Source: Pterois miles
Taxonomy: Eukaryota > Chordata > Actinopteri > Perciformes > Scorpaenidae
NCBI GenBank assembly: GCA_947000775.1
Contig: CAMQGK010000604.1
Location: forward strand, 10,470,501 to 10,534,500
DNA length: 64,000 bases
Direction: 5' to 3'
The notes under the pieces are model-generated. The model saw nothing but the letters and a program-made list of their open reading frames with translations. It made no database searches and was not told the DNA's origin. The position numbers were made by a program, and so were the translations under genes. The stretch's first letter is position 1; each line of letters opens with the position of its first letter. Below, piece after piece: positions 1-13,300 of the stretch.

Positions 1-28
1 TGCAAGTATGAAGCTTAAGAAAGCTGAC

Positions 29-278
29 CTTTGTGCAGGATGATCTCCATCATGATGCGGTCCCTGGGCTTAGCAGGCTGACCCGGGACACTCAGTATGT
101 TACTGCAGGCATTGTTCAGGTAGTTGTAGTCTCCCATGTCAGCACTGACCCTGGCCATGCCTGTGGTGGAGCTGAGGGAGCGTGACCTGCACAGCTGAGC
201 TACTTGAGCCTGACCACACAGGGCCCCCACACGCAGGCTGGTCCTCACCACCAGCGTCAGCAGGCCCTTTTTGATTTG
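29..278 (-). CDS. il16: IL16 exon 12, end of PDZ1 and linker to PDZ2
   Basis: The acceptor TTTGTGCAG precedes 278 and the donor GTCAGC follows 29. It opens with QIKKGLLTLVVRTSL, the last PDZ1 strand. A Ser-rich linker follows (SRSLSSTTG), then RDRIMMEIILHK, the first strand of PDZ2. It ends in phase 1, and the next exon lies off the left edge. Confidence 0.95.
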
Positions 279-3200
279 CTGCACAAAGACATTTCATATT
301 TCAAATCAATGCTGAATGCTTGTGGAAATGTTGGTGGCCTGGTTGTTTTTGTTGTAAATTGGTTTGTTTTTGAAGATACTATTCAAAAAATGGGCCCTAG
401 GCCCCTACAAACCCCACCCCAGTTGACGATGTAACCTGTGAGAATACTTTTTGTGTGTCTAACCAATACAATTAATACACTTTAAACATTATATTAGTAC
501 TTAAACTGAAATACATTTTAAACCAAAGTCATGTTTTAAGTTATAGTTTTTAGACTGAAACACACTTAGCACTTAAAGATGCTAAATCCAATTTCAATAG
601 CATTAATATAGTGTAGAGTTATTGTTGGTGCAACCAACTACACACAGCAACTCTTCAACTTAGCGTTATTACTGTTACCGGTTTGTTTTGAAGTAGAAGT
701 CTGGAGACATGTTTCAGCTTCTTCTGTTTACCGTTTATGAGGGACATGGGCTTGTTTTCCCTTAAAAGGGTGTGTGGTAAAGAGAGATTACTCTGGATGT
801 CATATTGCCAGTCTGCCGTATAGCCATAGCTGGGCTGGGCGTGTGGCTTTTAGTGCATGTGAGCGTGCCTCATTGGCTAGCGCACGGCTGCAGTTACAGC
901 TAATAACACCGTCCTGACCTACAGTGTTGTCACTAGCACCCACCCTCTGGTTCCCTCTCAGGTAACCACTGTTTGGATTCAGCTATCAGTGCATTTCACA
1001 ACTTTTAGGACCTAACGATTTAAATAAGGGCTATTCAAGTGTTTGTACTGGGGAGTTGATTTACCTCAGAGAAAAATGTCCATTTCTTTCCCAATGTAAG
1101 TCTATGGGAAAAAGTCTTTTTGGACCCAGTGGCATCACATCAAAGACATGGAAGTTGTAGTACCACCATTTGGCCACTACGAAAATTTGCTTCAAAGCCC
1201 AGTGCTCTTCCTGGTGCTTACGCTGGCTCAGCCATCACCATGTTGAGAGCCATGCAAAGGCAATAGAAATGCTCCCAAGCTCACATTTAACACCTTTAAG
1301 TGAAAGCAGTAATACTTGCAAAATTACACTGTTACAAGTAAAAATCATGCATTCAAAATATTACTTAAGTAAATGCACATATAATCAGAAAAAAATGAAG
1401 TAAAAGTATTCATTAGCCAGGGAGGTCCTCCCCCCATCTGTGTTATAATTTGATGTATTACAGATTTATTACTACTCATGCATTTAAGCATTTGATGTTG
1501 TAGCTGGTGAAGTTGTGTCACAAGGTAGTTTGCCTACTTTGAACTTGTGCAGGGCTTCATCATGAGTCAGACCATGTAGTGACTCTCCATTCAGCTCCAG
1601 GATCTCATCACCTGTGCAGACACAGAAACAGAAGATCTGCCAGTCTAATCTGTGACATCTAATATGGATATAAACACAGATGGAAAAGACTTTCCATCAT
1701 TTCTAACACATTTTGATCTCTATAAGACTTCATTACCACATAATTTTTACTATTTATAAAGAAGTTTCAAAAATTTCAACTACCCTCCGATTGCCTCCCA
1801 GGCACCGTTAGCAACGTTAGCTGCAAGCCGCCAGCGCAGCCGCCGCCATGTTGAGATCATGGCAATACAAATGCTCCTAATTGTGCATTTAACACCTTTA
1901 ACTAGCTGCTTTTTCTATTAAATAAAACATGAAAAAACACATCCTTGAGGATATTTTCCAGGAAAGACTAATCAGAGCAGCAAAATTAAAATCTCACATC
2001 AACTGGAACTGTGGCTGACAGTAATAGACAGCATGATGACAGATATGGAAAAAATAGTGTCACAAATGACTCAAACATTTGTCCTGAAGTGTGTTTATTA
2101 GGTTCATACAGAATCTGAACAGAATGTTGTCCCTCACCCTCCTGCAGCCTCCCATCAGCAGCTGCTGCCCCTGCAGGGAATATGGTCTTGACATAGATCC
2201 CCATTGGTCCATACATGCTGTCCTTCCCGCCCACTATACTGAAGCCCAGACCCTGGAAACAGCAGCAGAATCATTATTAGCATTAGTACTTATTAACATC
2301 AATGACAGTATAATCACAATCAGAATTCTAATCGTAAAGTATTAAAGGAACAGTTTCACATTTTGGCTATTACTGGTATGTAATGTATATAGATGAGAGA
2401 GGGGAATTAAGACTAGAACATTAGTTAAGTGTCAAAGTTCATTCTTGACCTGGGAATGAATAGTTTATGTAAAGAGTAGAAGCTGATGGAGTTTGATCAA
2501 ACTCACACTAAGCGATGTGAAGATATTTAAGTTGTTCAGACTGACTGAGCAAACTCCATTTGCTGATGAACTTGCAGCACGTTCTCATTCCCAGGTTGTC
2601 AAATACCAATGCTTGGTCACGCCCCTCAGCATCTGATAACACACAAGGCACCCTTTAGTGTCTGTATGAGACGCACCAGGCCTTCAACTAACCCCAATGT
2701 AAACTCCTCTGTGACAATACTAGACACTCAGAGCAACTGCTTCAGCTGTCCATTCACTCCGTCCATGTAGGGAGGAGGTTGGGGTGGATGGATGGGTCAA
2801 ACAAACCCAGGACTTTCACCCAGGTGATCGCCATCACGCCCTTACAAACTTATATTAAGTTCCAAACAAAAGTTATGTATATTAACATAAACTTACGTTA
2901 ACATATTTAACTTACATCAAGAATGTCAAAACTTAATTACAAAACATATTTAACACACTTAGCTTATGTACATAACCTACGTTACATAACACACATGCTT
3001 ATTCAACACATTCTCATCCAAACTCGTCACATGCTTTGTCATATCCCTTGGTGTCATGCCCCTTTATGTTCAGCATTAAAACCCCTATAGTTACCCCCAT
3101 TTTAGGATTAGGCAACAAAACCCTCTAGAGTTACGTTTAGGAAAGAACTACATGATTGGGCTTAAATCTAATACATTTGTACAATGAAAATGACACTGAA

Positions 3201-4268
3201 TGTTGTGAACACAGGAAACGAACGAACAGCTGATTGTAATGTGACTAATGGGAGACAAACAGTAGCCTCCTGGATAAGAGCCTTGTGTTTGTTGGACCTA
3301 TCCACCTGCTGTCCCACCTCCCCAGTGTGTCTCTTTCACTAAGGGTTTACATTAAAGATAATGCAACAGCCGGTGCATTTCATACCAGCGCTAAAGGGTG
3401 CTTTGTGCGGAGGTACCAAACGCCAGTGGCTGTGACAAAGCCTCAGTATTTACCGCTCTGGAAATGAGAATGGGTTGACTTATTTTAACCCAAACCACTT
3501 TTCCTAAACCTAAACAAGATGTTTTGTTGCCTGAACACAAATAACACCGAGGGGTGCCCATTGTGTTACAGAGTGATGCCAAGGGGTCCTGACCAAGTGT
3601 CCATATATGACAAGTTTGGAATAAGAACTTGTTGGAACTTGAGATGTAGTTGAATTATGAGCAGCTACTATATACAAATAATTACAAATGAAGTGACCCA
3701 TTTGATGAACCAAGTGAATGAATAAGTTTCAATAAATGAATAAATGTAAGATTGCACTGATTGGGATTCTGGCAACAATTGAATCGAAGGCAGCTGGAGT
3801 TAGATTTGTTTCTGAAGTCCCCACTAGTCTGACTAGACTAGTCAGACTGTAGCGTTCGAACTGATGAAGCCTCTTGGATAAGGGGCGAAACGTCTTCAGA
3901 GACAAATCTAAGTCCAGTTGCCTTCGATTCAGTTGTTGCCAGAATGAATATGACCTGGATGAATGAGAACATTCACAGACTTATAACTGATTGGGATTAT
4001 GTGGTGGGTGAAGAGTCTGCAAATATTACACTTGAAGAGCAGCAGGGATAGGAGACATGATATCATTCGCTCCAAGTATGACACTAGAGAAAATTCAAAG
4101 ACTTAAAGCAGTAGTTTTGGTGGCGCTGTATGGCTCCTACCTTGCCATGGCCCTTCATCAGCACAACATTACAGATTATGAAGGCTTGCACATTGCTGCA
4201 GGAGTGTACCAGCTGGGCGGAGCTGAGAGAGCGGGAAGGACGGTGAACAGGCTGGAGAGGAGCAGCAT

Positions 4269-4334
<66 letters not shown>

Positions 4335-7300
4335 ACAAAGAATTATGTCATGATTTACTGTTTCCTTTGCTACCAGTAAGTAGACCTTTGTTCCTACCTA
4401 AAGATCGTCCTCATTGATTTAGAGAGCCTCCAGGTTGCTGTCTGTTCTGTTGACTGTTCTCTTTAATCAGAAAACTGGTTAACAAGATCAGGCTGACTCC
4501 TTTGTGTTTCTGGCTCCAGTCATGGCTGGATTAAGCTAAAGCAAAAATATGCTGCTGGCTCCATATTAACGCCAAACTTCTCCATCTCCCTAAGCACACT
4601 GTCTTTTCCTGTGCTGGAATATTAACTGCCCCCAGATGTGCTGGTCATTTGATTAAATACCAATTTAATTAAGAACTGTAAGCAAAAAATGGTGAAATCA
4701 CAGAAAGTCTTAAACCTTTGATGGCAAAAACCCCCTTCAAAGCTGTCAGGATTCACCTCAAGCACCTGATCATGTCATTTATTGTGCTCTAGTCATGTGC
4801 ATTTCAAAATAGCACAAGCCAATTAGGCCATTAAACCCGAGGCTTTTGGGTCTTTTTAGGCCCAGAGCAGTTGCTCACTTTGCAAAGTTGGTAGTGCTGT
4901 GAACTATCAACTTTACTTAAATGTGTCAAGATCAAGTTTGTTGCACTTTTCAGACCACGTCAAACATGCCAAGGTGTTAAGGTCCTGACACACCAAGCCG
5001 ACTGTCGGCTGTCAGACAGTTTGCCGTCCGTTGCAGTGTGTCCTGCACCGTCAGCTCTAGTTTGCAAAACTTTTCGGTGAGAGAAATAAACTGTGATTGG
5101 CTGATCACCTTAAATAAGTCAGTGCATGGGAAGAGAAACGAAAGAGAGGAAAGCAAACCAAACTAGACCTGAGTAAAGTCAGAGGACACACACAGAAGAC
5201 TTCTTATTTTCATTTTCACATTTCTCATCTGATCATTCCAACACAGCGACATGGCCATCTGGAATGAAACTGTTAGAGTGGTGTGAAAATGGTCAACAAA
5301 CGCTGCTTTGTTTCACGTACGTATCATAACAACAGCTTGTATATCAGCCGTCCTCTGTCTTCTGTCTTGCGTGTGGTCATCAGGTGTGATTTTGATTTAT
5401 AATGCATTCTGTTTATAATATCAGAAAAATCAAATACTTGTGTAGTGGTGTGGGGAAACTCCAGCTGCTGGGACAGAGACTTCCTGTTTCCATATAAACC
5501 ACCATTCCCATGAGGATGACTAGCATACAGCTCTGGGGTTTTCATGATGATGCTGTCCAGATCCCCGATCCAGTAAGGATGAACACCTGGTTATAAACAC
5601 AGTGTCAGAATGAACATCAGGTTTAAATTCATTTCTCTCTGAATTATTAGGTAGAAGAAGAGGTAGAACCAGCATTTAGACCATCAGGGGCTCGCAAAAC
5701 CCACGAAACCAAGATTAATGAACCTCTCATGATTAATCTATATGATCATATGGAGTGACCAGCAAAATAGAAACAGCTATATACTGTATGTGCTCCAGTA
5801 CTTTAATGTTCAGTTTATGTTGAGACTTTTGTGATCTGTGTTGACTCAGGTCTTTGGAGTTTTAGTTACCAGTCACAAAATTGTACAGTTGTGTAGTTGA
5901 GTTCAAAATGAGGGTTCAGAAGATGGGCAGGGTCCATGCGAAGGCGCAGGAAATTTGGGGGTAAGGAGTGAGGAAGGTGCCATGGCCTGCCCACTTTACT
6001 TTATCCCAGGTCGGATTTAGCGTTGCGGCTAATGTGACCCCATCACAAGATGCTCTCTAGTTAAAATTCTACCATTTATATATTTAATACAGCAGTTAAC
6101 ATACTAAGGAGCCGATTACATTGAGACATATTGCTACAGGCATGGATGCTTCAAAAACGCCCACTTCCTCTTAATTTTGATGGTGTAGCAAGCCACACCA
6201 TCAAAACAGGAAGGAAGTGTTCATAGTAAAGTCCACCTTTTACTTGATTTGACTGACTGGGTCAAGTGTGACATTGAGTACTTCCAGGACCCTTGCTTGG
6301 ACCATCTTTGAACCAACAGACCTCCTCTGTGGTAGTTCCTGCTACAGTAGGTGTCTCCAGGACCACATTTTACCATGATGACTGTACTACATCACCTGAT
6401 GTCCAGAGCAGTTGCTCTGAGCATCTAATATTAGCTTTACATTGGATTTAATTGTCTCATAAAGATGCTAAAGGGTGTTGTGTGTTGGTATCAGACACTG
6501 AGGGGTGTGGCAAACCATTGGTATTTGACACCCTGGGAATGAGACCAGGCTGGTTATGTCTGCGTATATGTTATGCTGTTGACATAGTGGTACTGAATAC
6601 TTTTGTCCATGCTGTGAAAACAAGTTCTACAGACTGCGGTTGTATGGCCTTTAAAAATGAAGCAATGTAATGAATGTAATGAACATAAGCAATAGACTTA
6701 GATTACACTGTACAGGGGCTTCTATTTCCTCATCACTGTGAGCATAATGTATGTTTCAGGCAAACTAGCTATGATACTTTATATCGTTATAAATATACAC
6801 TGCCACTTCAGTCTCACACCACTGGACCTGTAGCACATGCATTTCTCACAATTAAGACCACATTTCCCATAAGCGGTGTGGCTTCCTGGTGCTAAAAGGA
6901 TGTTACTCCCTGGCCTCACACCTCCCTGAAGACAATAAACATGTTAGAACCAATTTTCCCATCAGCGTCTCTCTCCTTTCATCATCTGTCATTACTATAC
7001 ACTCTAAAAGCTTCAGCTGTCTGTCTGAACAGAGCAGCAGCCTCCTGTTTGTACAGCTTTCTACACAGATCTGACCCAGTGAAACGCAGTACAGTTAATG
7101 GTTCTCACTCCTCTTGGTGGAGGACAGATGATTTGCAATTTTACTAATGCGTGAAAACTCTGTGATACACACTGGTTGAATTGGAGCGTGTCCTTTTGCT
7201 GGCCATCTGTCCTTGTGGGCTCTGCTCAGTCTTCTCTGTGTCCCAGCACCTCTCCTCATTTACCTCTGGGATGGGTAACTACACACAAACACACACACAC

Positions 7301-10300
7301 ACACATTTAACAATGACATCATTATAAGTATAACAGTGGGTCAGACTCCACTTTTGGTGAAGGATTAGATAACCTTGAGGTGGTTGTTGTTGGCCAGAAG
7401 TTCTTCGTCTGTGTATCCAGGCAGTGACAGAGGATCAGATGGGGATATGAGAGCTGGATGCTGTGGGTCTGCAGATAGACTACTTGAATGGAGAGTGTCT
7501 TCACATGTGGAAATATCCTAAAGTACACAGAACACCAGTGATGAGAAAGATTTCAGCTATGGCCCAGTGAGGCACGCCAACGGTGGAATGAACCTTTAAA
7601 GTTCATTTCAGCCATTTATTAGCTCACACGGTCCTCTCTGTACTAACTGTGCTTGTACTTTACAAAGCAATACTGTTCTAAATGCTGCTTATCAGGACAC
7701 ATAACTGCACTCAACAGCTGTATATGGTATTAGAGTATAACAGAGTGTAATATAAAATAGTGTAGTACACTAATAGTAGTTTGTGGTTTGAGTGTTGTAT
7801 AATATACAGTATATTAGTACAGTATAGGTAAGTCTAGTATAGGGTAGTAGAGTGTAACAGAGTGTAATAGTTTTGGGGGCGGCAGTAGCTCAGTCTGTAG
7901 GGACTTGGCTTGGGAAGCGGAGGGTCACCGGTTCAAGTCCCGCCATGGACCAAGAACTGGTAGCTGGAGAGGTGCCAGTTTACCTCTTGGACACTGCCGA
8001 GGTGCCCCTGAGCAAGGCACCAAACCCCCAACTGCTCGGGGCGCTTGTCAGGAGCAGCCCCATCACTCTGACATCTCTCCATTGTTGCATGTTTGTGCAT
8101 GTGTGTGTTCAGGTCTGCATGTACCGTGTATAAGTTAACAACAGAGTGAAAAAATTGAATTTCCCCTCGTGGGACTAATAAAGGACAATCTTCTTCTTCT
8201 TCTTCTTCTTAATATAAAGTAGTAGTATATTATAGTATATATTATATTATAGTATATTACAATGGAGTATAGTATGATATAGAGGAATGCAGTCTAGCAT
8301 AGTACATTGGAGTGTTATGTAATATACAGTAGGATAGTACAGTAAAGTATAGTGTAGTATATCAGACTGTGTATGCAAGAGCGGAAATTGACACATGCAA
8401 AAGTGACACTAGAACGGCATAAGGCCACTGACCAAGCTGCCGTATTTGACAAGCTGGGAGTGAGAACATGTTGCAGCATAGTATAGTACTGTATATAGTA
8501 TATATATTGTAGAAGAGAAGAGTAGCCTAGAAGTAGTAAAGTCAAGGCAGTTAAGTATAAAATATCATAGAGTGGTATGGTATAGTAGAGCATAGGTAGT
8601 GTACAGTAGTATATGATAGGATATTGAGGATTCATGACTCATTTAGCTGTAAAGACACATCATGAAACCTTTGAAAGGGGAAATGACACCTTATCACAAA
8701 TGAAAAGTTGAATTCACAAGCAGTAAAACAGTGCATTTCAATACAATGCTGCTAGGCTCCATACTCACTTGGCCTGGTATAACCAGCTGTTTACTGTATG
8801 GTGGTTAATGTTAGCCAACCTTACACAGATCTCACTGTAACTGACATTATGAAGTAAATCCCCTGACTTTAAAGCTCCATGTACCCATGGCAACATGGTC
8901 TATAGATCCTCTGAGTCATCATGGACTAGTCTTTGGAACCCCATGAAAGGGTGCATGTCATTGCTGAAGGGAACCATTATGAAAAAATAATAAAAAAAAA
9001 AAAATCAAACTGGCAGATACTGAAAACAGAATCAGCTGAACCCAGTTGTCACATATTAGACATTCTTTCCTACAGCTCCTTTTTCCCATTTCTCCTTCAT
9101 TCTGCTGTTCAGGTTTCCACAGCCTCTTAAAAGTGACTCAAATAGACTTGGCAGCATAACAATGTGTTACAATACACAGCAGAAAGCTCCCACAGCGACA
9201 AAAATACTGCCTCTGTGGCTGCATAGAGCAATGAAAACACAGCATGCTGGCTTCAGTTGACACATCTGCTCCCAAATGACATATCCATACATGAGCATGT
9301 ACTGCTCATTATGTTGATGCAGTTCCTCGTGCAAAGGTAATACTCATATGATGTTGGTGTAAACAAGCACATCCACTTGTTACTTTAAGAGCATGAGCTA
9401 TCTGGTTGCACAATTTTTTATAGTGCAGTTACTGTATTGTAATTGTGGCAGTGTGTTTTTGTTTTGTGTTATGTGATTCCAAATCAATTGCAGCTGATAT
9501 GGCAATAGATTATTGCAGCATCAGAGAATCAATGAATCAAATTTAAGCTGTTACTTAACTAAATTTGTTTTCTTACAACATTTTACATTTTTTAAGATTT
9601 TACGTAGGACCTGATGTGAAATTATATAATATTTCCCGGACTTTAAATGACTAGCTGGAGAGAATCCTAAACTGTGCTGTTCCTGCTTTTTCACTGATGT
9701 CAGAATGTATCAGATTCCTTGAATGAGTCTGGAATATACATTGTCTAGACTTTATGTTATTCCAGAAATTCCACAAGCACAAAGCCTACAAATGATATCA
9801 ACATGACTGGATTTTCTTCTTCTCTCGTTACTCTTTTGTTGACCAAATTCTTTAAATTCCTGTCTGTGTGTTACCATTTCTGCCTGAACTCCATAGAGCA
9901 TTGTGTCTCGGTGTGTGTGGGAAGACTTCGGACTGCAGCATGGCAAACATACCATGCCCACACAAATAGTTTGTTGTTAGTAACAACCCATCGACAGTCC
10001 CAGGGTTCTCTGTCTAGCCCATAGGCTGTAGAATTGGACATAGAAACCGTGACATTTGTGTTCGGTTTGTGGACTGCCGTTTTGAAGTCTCACATTGCCA
10101 TCTTGTTTTTTGGGGTGGAGCCCCAACCGAATGCTTAATATATCAGACTGGCACATACAAGTAGATAGACTTTAATGCAATTTGTCGATGTTTAGATTGT
10201 AATTTTGACAAGTTCATATGCATTCATCTCTTGTTATACAAACATTTGTTTTATACACGTCTAATAATTATTTTGCGATCTTGGAGCCATAAAGCCCCTC

Positions 10301-13300
10301 TGTTATATATTTTCTAGACATAGTACAGGAACAAATTGGAGATCAGATTATTACTATTACCTGTTTGAAGTAGAAGTTTGGAGACTTGTTTCAACTTCTC
10401 TTCACACAGTTCCTGTCTATGGGGCAAAGGAGGAGTGGTCATGCAAGCCTACTATGGACCACATGTTGTGACAATATCAGGTGTGTTTTAGGCGACCAAA
10501 TTGTTCTAATTAACTTTCATTAACTGAAAACACACTGTGAAAGAGTTAAAGCTCAGACTAATATACGGACAACTCTCAGATTGGACAACGGCGTGGTAGA
10601 GACCTGTCAATCACAAGGTAGCCCCGCCCCAAAGCATCCCCTACTTTATGGTCTATTTGACTCTAAATGGGACTATAATTTACTAAATGAACATCATGCT
10701 GTATTGAAGAGGACTTAAAACTAGTGATTGAGACCATAAACTCATGTTTACAATGTTTACTGAGGTAATAAATCAAGTGAGAAGTAGGATCATTTTCTCA
10801 TAGACTTCTATACAATCAGACTTCTTTTAGCAACCGTAGGAGTCGCCCCCTGCTGGCTATTAGAAAGAATGCAGGTTTAAGGCACTTCAGCATTGACTTC
10901 ACTTTCCAGAACCAGAGGATGCTGCCTGGTATGGCCACATAGGCGGGGAAATTTATTTGGATATTTATTCAATTCAATATAAATTGCAATGAGCTCATCA
11001 AATTTGGAAAATTGCTCATAATACGCAATGTTGCCAAGAACAGAGTAAATGAAAGGTACTGAACATCATGTCCCCCCCAAACTGCAGCAAAATTGAATGG
11101 AGGTTATGAGCTAGTAAAGGTTGCTCTGTGATATAGTGAACATACAACATGCATCTATTTGCATGAACTGGTCAATACCACATGTGCACAAATCATTGTA
11201 TCTACTGATGCACTGTCATTGTAGTATTTTACTTTATTAGACTGAGACAGACAGACAGTGTTTTCTTAAAGAATTAGGAAAGAGGAACAAATGTCACAGT
11301 GGAGTCCATTGCAAGTGTCAGCTGCTGTTACCTCACTATAGGCTTTAATGTGAATGCTCCTCATCCCGTCTCCTGCCATCCAAGTGCTGCCGTTTAGAAA
11401 CTGTCCGTTAAAGGGTGCCAGCTTGTCTGTGCTCAGGAAGCTGCAGCCTCTGAAGAGAAAACATACAGAGACAGCTGAAAACCGAGCAAAACCTCACTGC
11501 ATGACTCATTCAAATAAACATTGCATTATTAGAGTTAGACTAATATGGCATTTAGAAGTCCCTCTTCATGCCAAAACTATCTAAAAGTCATATTGTGTTT
11601 CACATTTACATCCTGCCACCAGTTCCTTGTTATTCCACAGATCAACAGTTGGTGTTGGCGATGTGCAAAGAAATGTAGCACTGTGCTAACAGGCAGTTTA
11701 AATAATGGGACAATATAAAACATTTGTAAAGATCATCTGAACAAGTGCTGAAGAAGGAAATGCACTCAGCAGACCTCAAGGATACACAGTACATTTTGGT
11801 GGTGGTAACCCTGAAAGTAAATGCAAATTTGCTTCATTTATATGAAAGCTTCCCAGGGCCTACCTTTAAGTTCAGCTCTGTGGAAGCAGGTTTCACAGGT
11901 TCAGTAGAATGACAGAGCGTTAGTAATCTCTATTAACAGATTCTGCATTTGTATGTAAGATTTTAGTAGCAGAAGCGTTCTGGTTTCCGCTGGTAACCCG
12001 AGCAGTATTGACCAGTCAAGCAAGTTTAGGTTGAATGCAAGTAAACAGTCATTGGCTGAAATGCAATCTGGGAACCCATCAGCTATCATCTGATGATGAT
12101 TTAGCTTTTAAAATTAGCTTGGTCCAGATATATGCCAGAGCCCAAGAAATATAGCCCTTTGCCCTTTATTCGTCATTGGACTGACAGCTGATGGGTTCAG
12201 AGATTGGGGCTTTAGTACTTGCATCCAGTCTTGAAAATATTTTTTGTATTGTCCTGAGTCCTGCATTGCTAGCTGCTAGCTAGCTGCTAGCTAGCTGCTA
12301 GCTAGCTGCTAGCTAGCTGCTAGCTAGCTGCTAGCTAGCTGCTAGCTAGCTGCTAGCTAGCTGCTAGCTAGCTGCCAATCATCCCTATCCCTATTCATAG
12401 CATAGTTAGTTTCAGCTGCTTCCTGATTGGAAGCTAACCAAAAGGCAGCAAAATCCATAGAAAGATTCATGATATGATAACTATGTCAGATTAGTGGTTG
12501 CTAGGCTATTAACCTTATCAACCTTATTTACAGTGCTGGCCTGGTTTTTTGCTGAACTGACTGAAACTGAACCAAGAACAGATTGAACTTTGGATTGTAA
12601 TCAAACTGAAGACGGAAACAGCACTTTAATGTTGGTGCTTTCAGCTTTTTCTGAGTGAAGCACTCGCTCGATGATGTTTATGAGATATAATGTATTGAAT
12701 GTGTATGTATTTGTAAACTTCACCCTTACATTTTGGTACAGTGTGTTGCTTCTTGTGTAGACAAGATTTCCCTCAAACTATTTTCCACCTAACCAGAGAA
12801 TCACCTGAGAAGTTGTCGTTGGAGTTTGTTTGACAAAGGGCAGGCATTTACAAAAAATGCTTGGCAGGTGATTGGATGAACCATCTGTCAATCACATTCT
12901 TGCTGACGCCAGTCAGGAGAGGAGCAGATTTTTCAATTGATAGAGTCCTTTCAATGCCGTTCTTTGCTCTAATCTCGATGAAGAAACACTCTCCAGTTCT
13001 GATAGAACTCATGCTACTGCAGCATCTATGCTTATGTGTTCAGGAGCAGCCATTGTTTTTTTGAACCGACAGTCTCCTATCTGTATCGTCTTACTCACCT
13101 AAGCCACGCCACTAGCTGCCATTAGCTCCTCTCAGGATACTGATTGGTCTGGTCACTGGTTTGCCGGACACAAACATTACTTGAAGCCTGACCAGATGGA
13201 TTTTTGTGTGATATGTGATTCACACATAATCTTGTGACACTGCAATAATTCAGCTGCTGTGCAAGGTAATTTTCCACCTGGTATTAATTAATTTGATTTT

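Noticed and set aside
4084..4338. 84-aa minus frame with a Cys-Val repeat
   Set aside because: The Cys-Val part is the (CA)n microsatellite in the intron; only 4141-4251 is exon.
7874..7945. tRNA-like sequence with A and B boxes
   Set aside because: It is the head of a SINE continuing into a body and (CTT)n tail, and the cloverleaf is not intact.
12267..12374. Tandem direct repeats considered as a CRISPR array
   Set aside because: 11-bp head-to-tail units without spacers in a vertebrate intron: a minisatellite.
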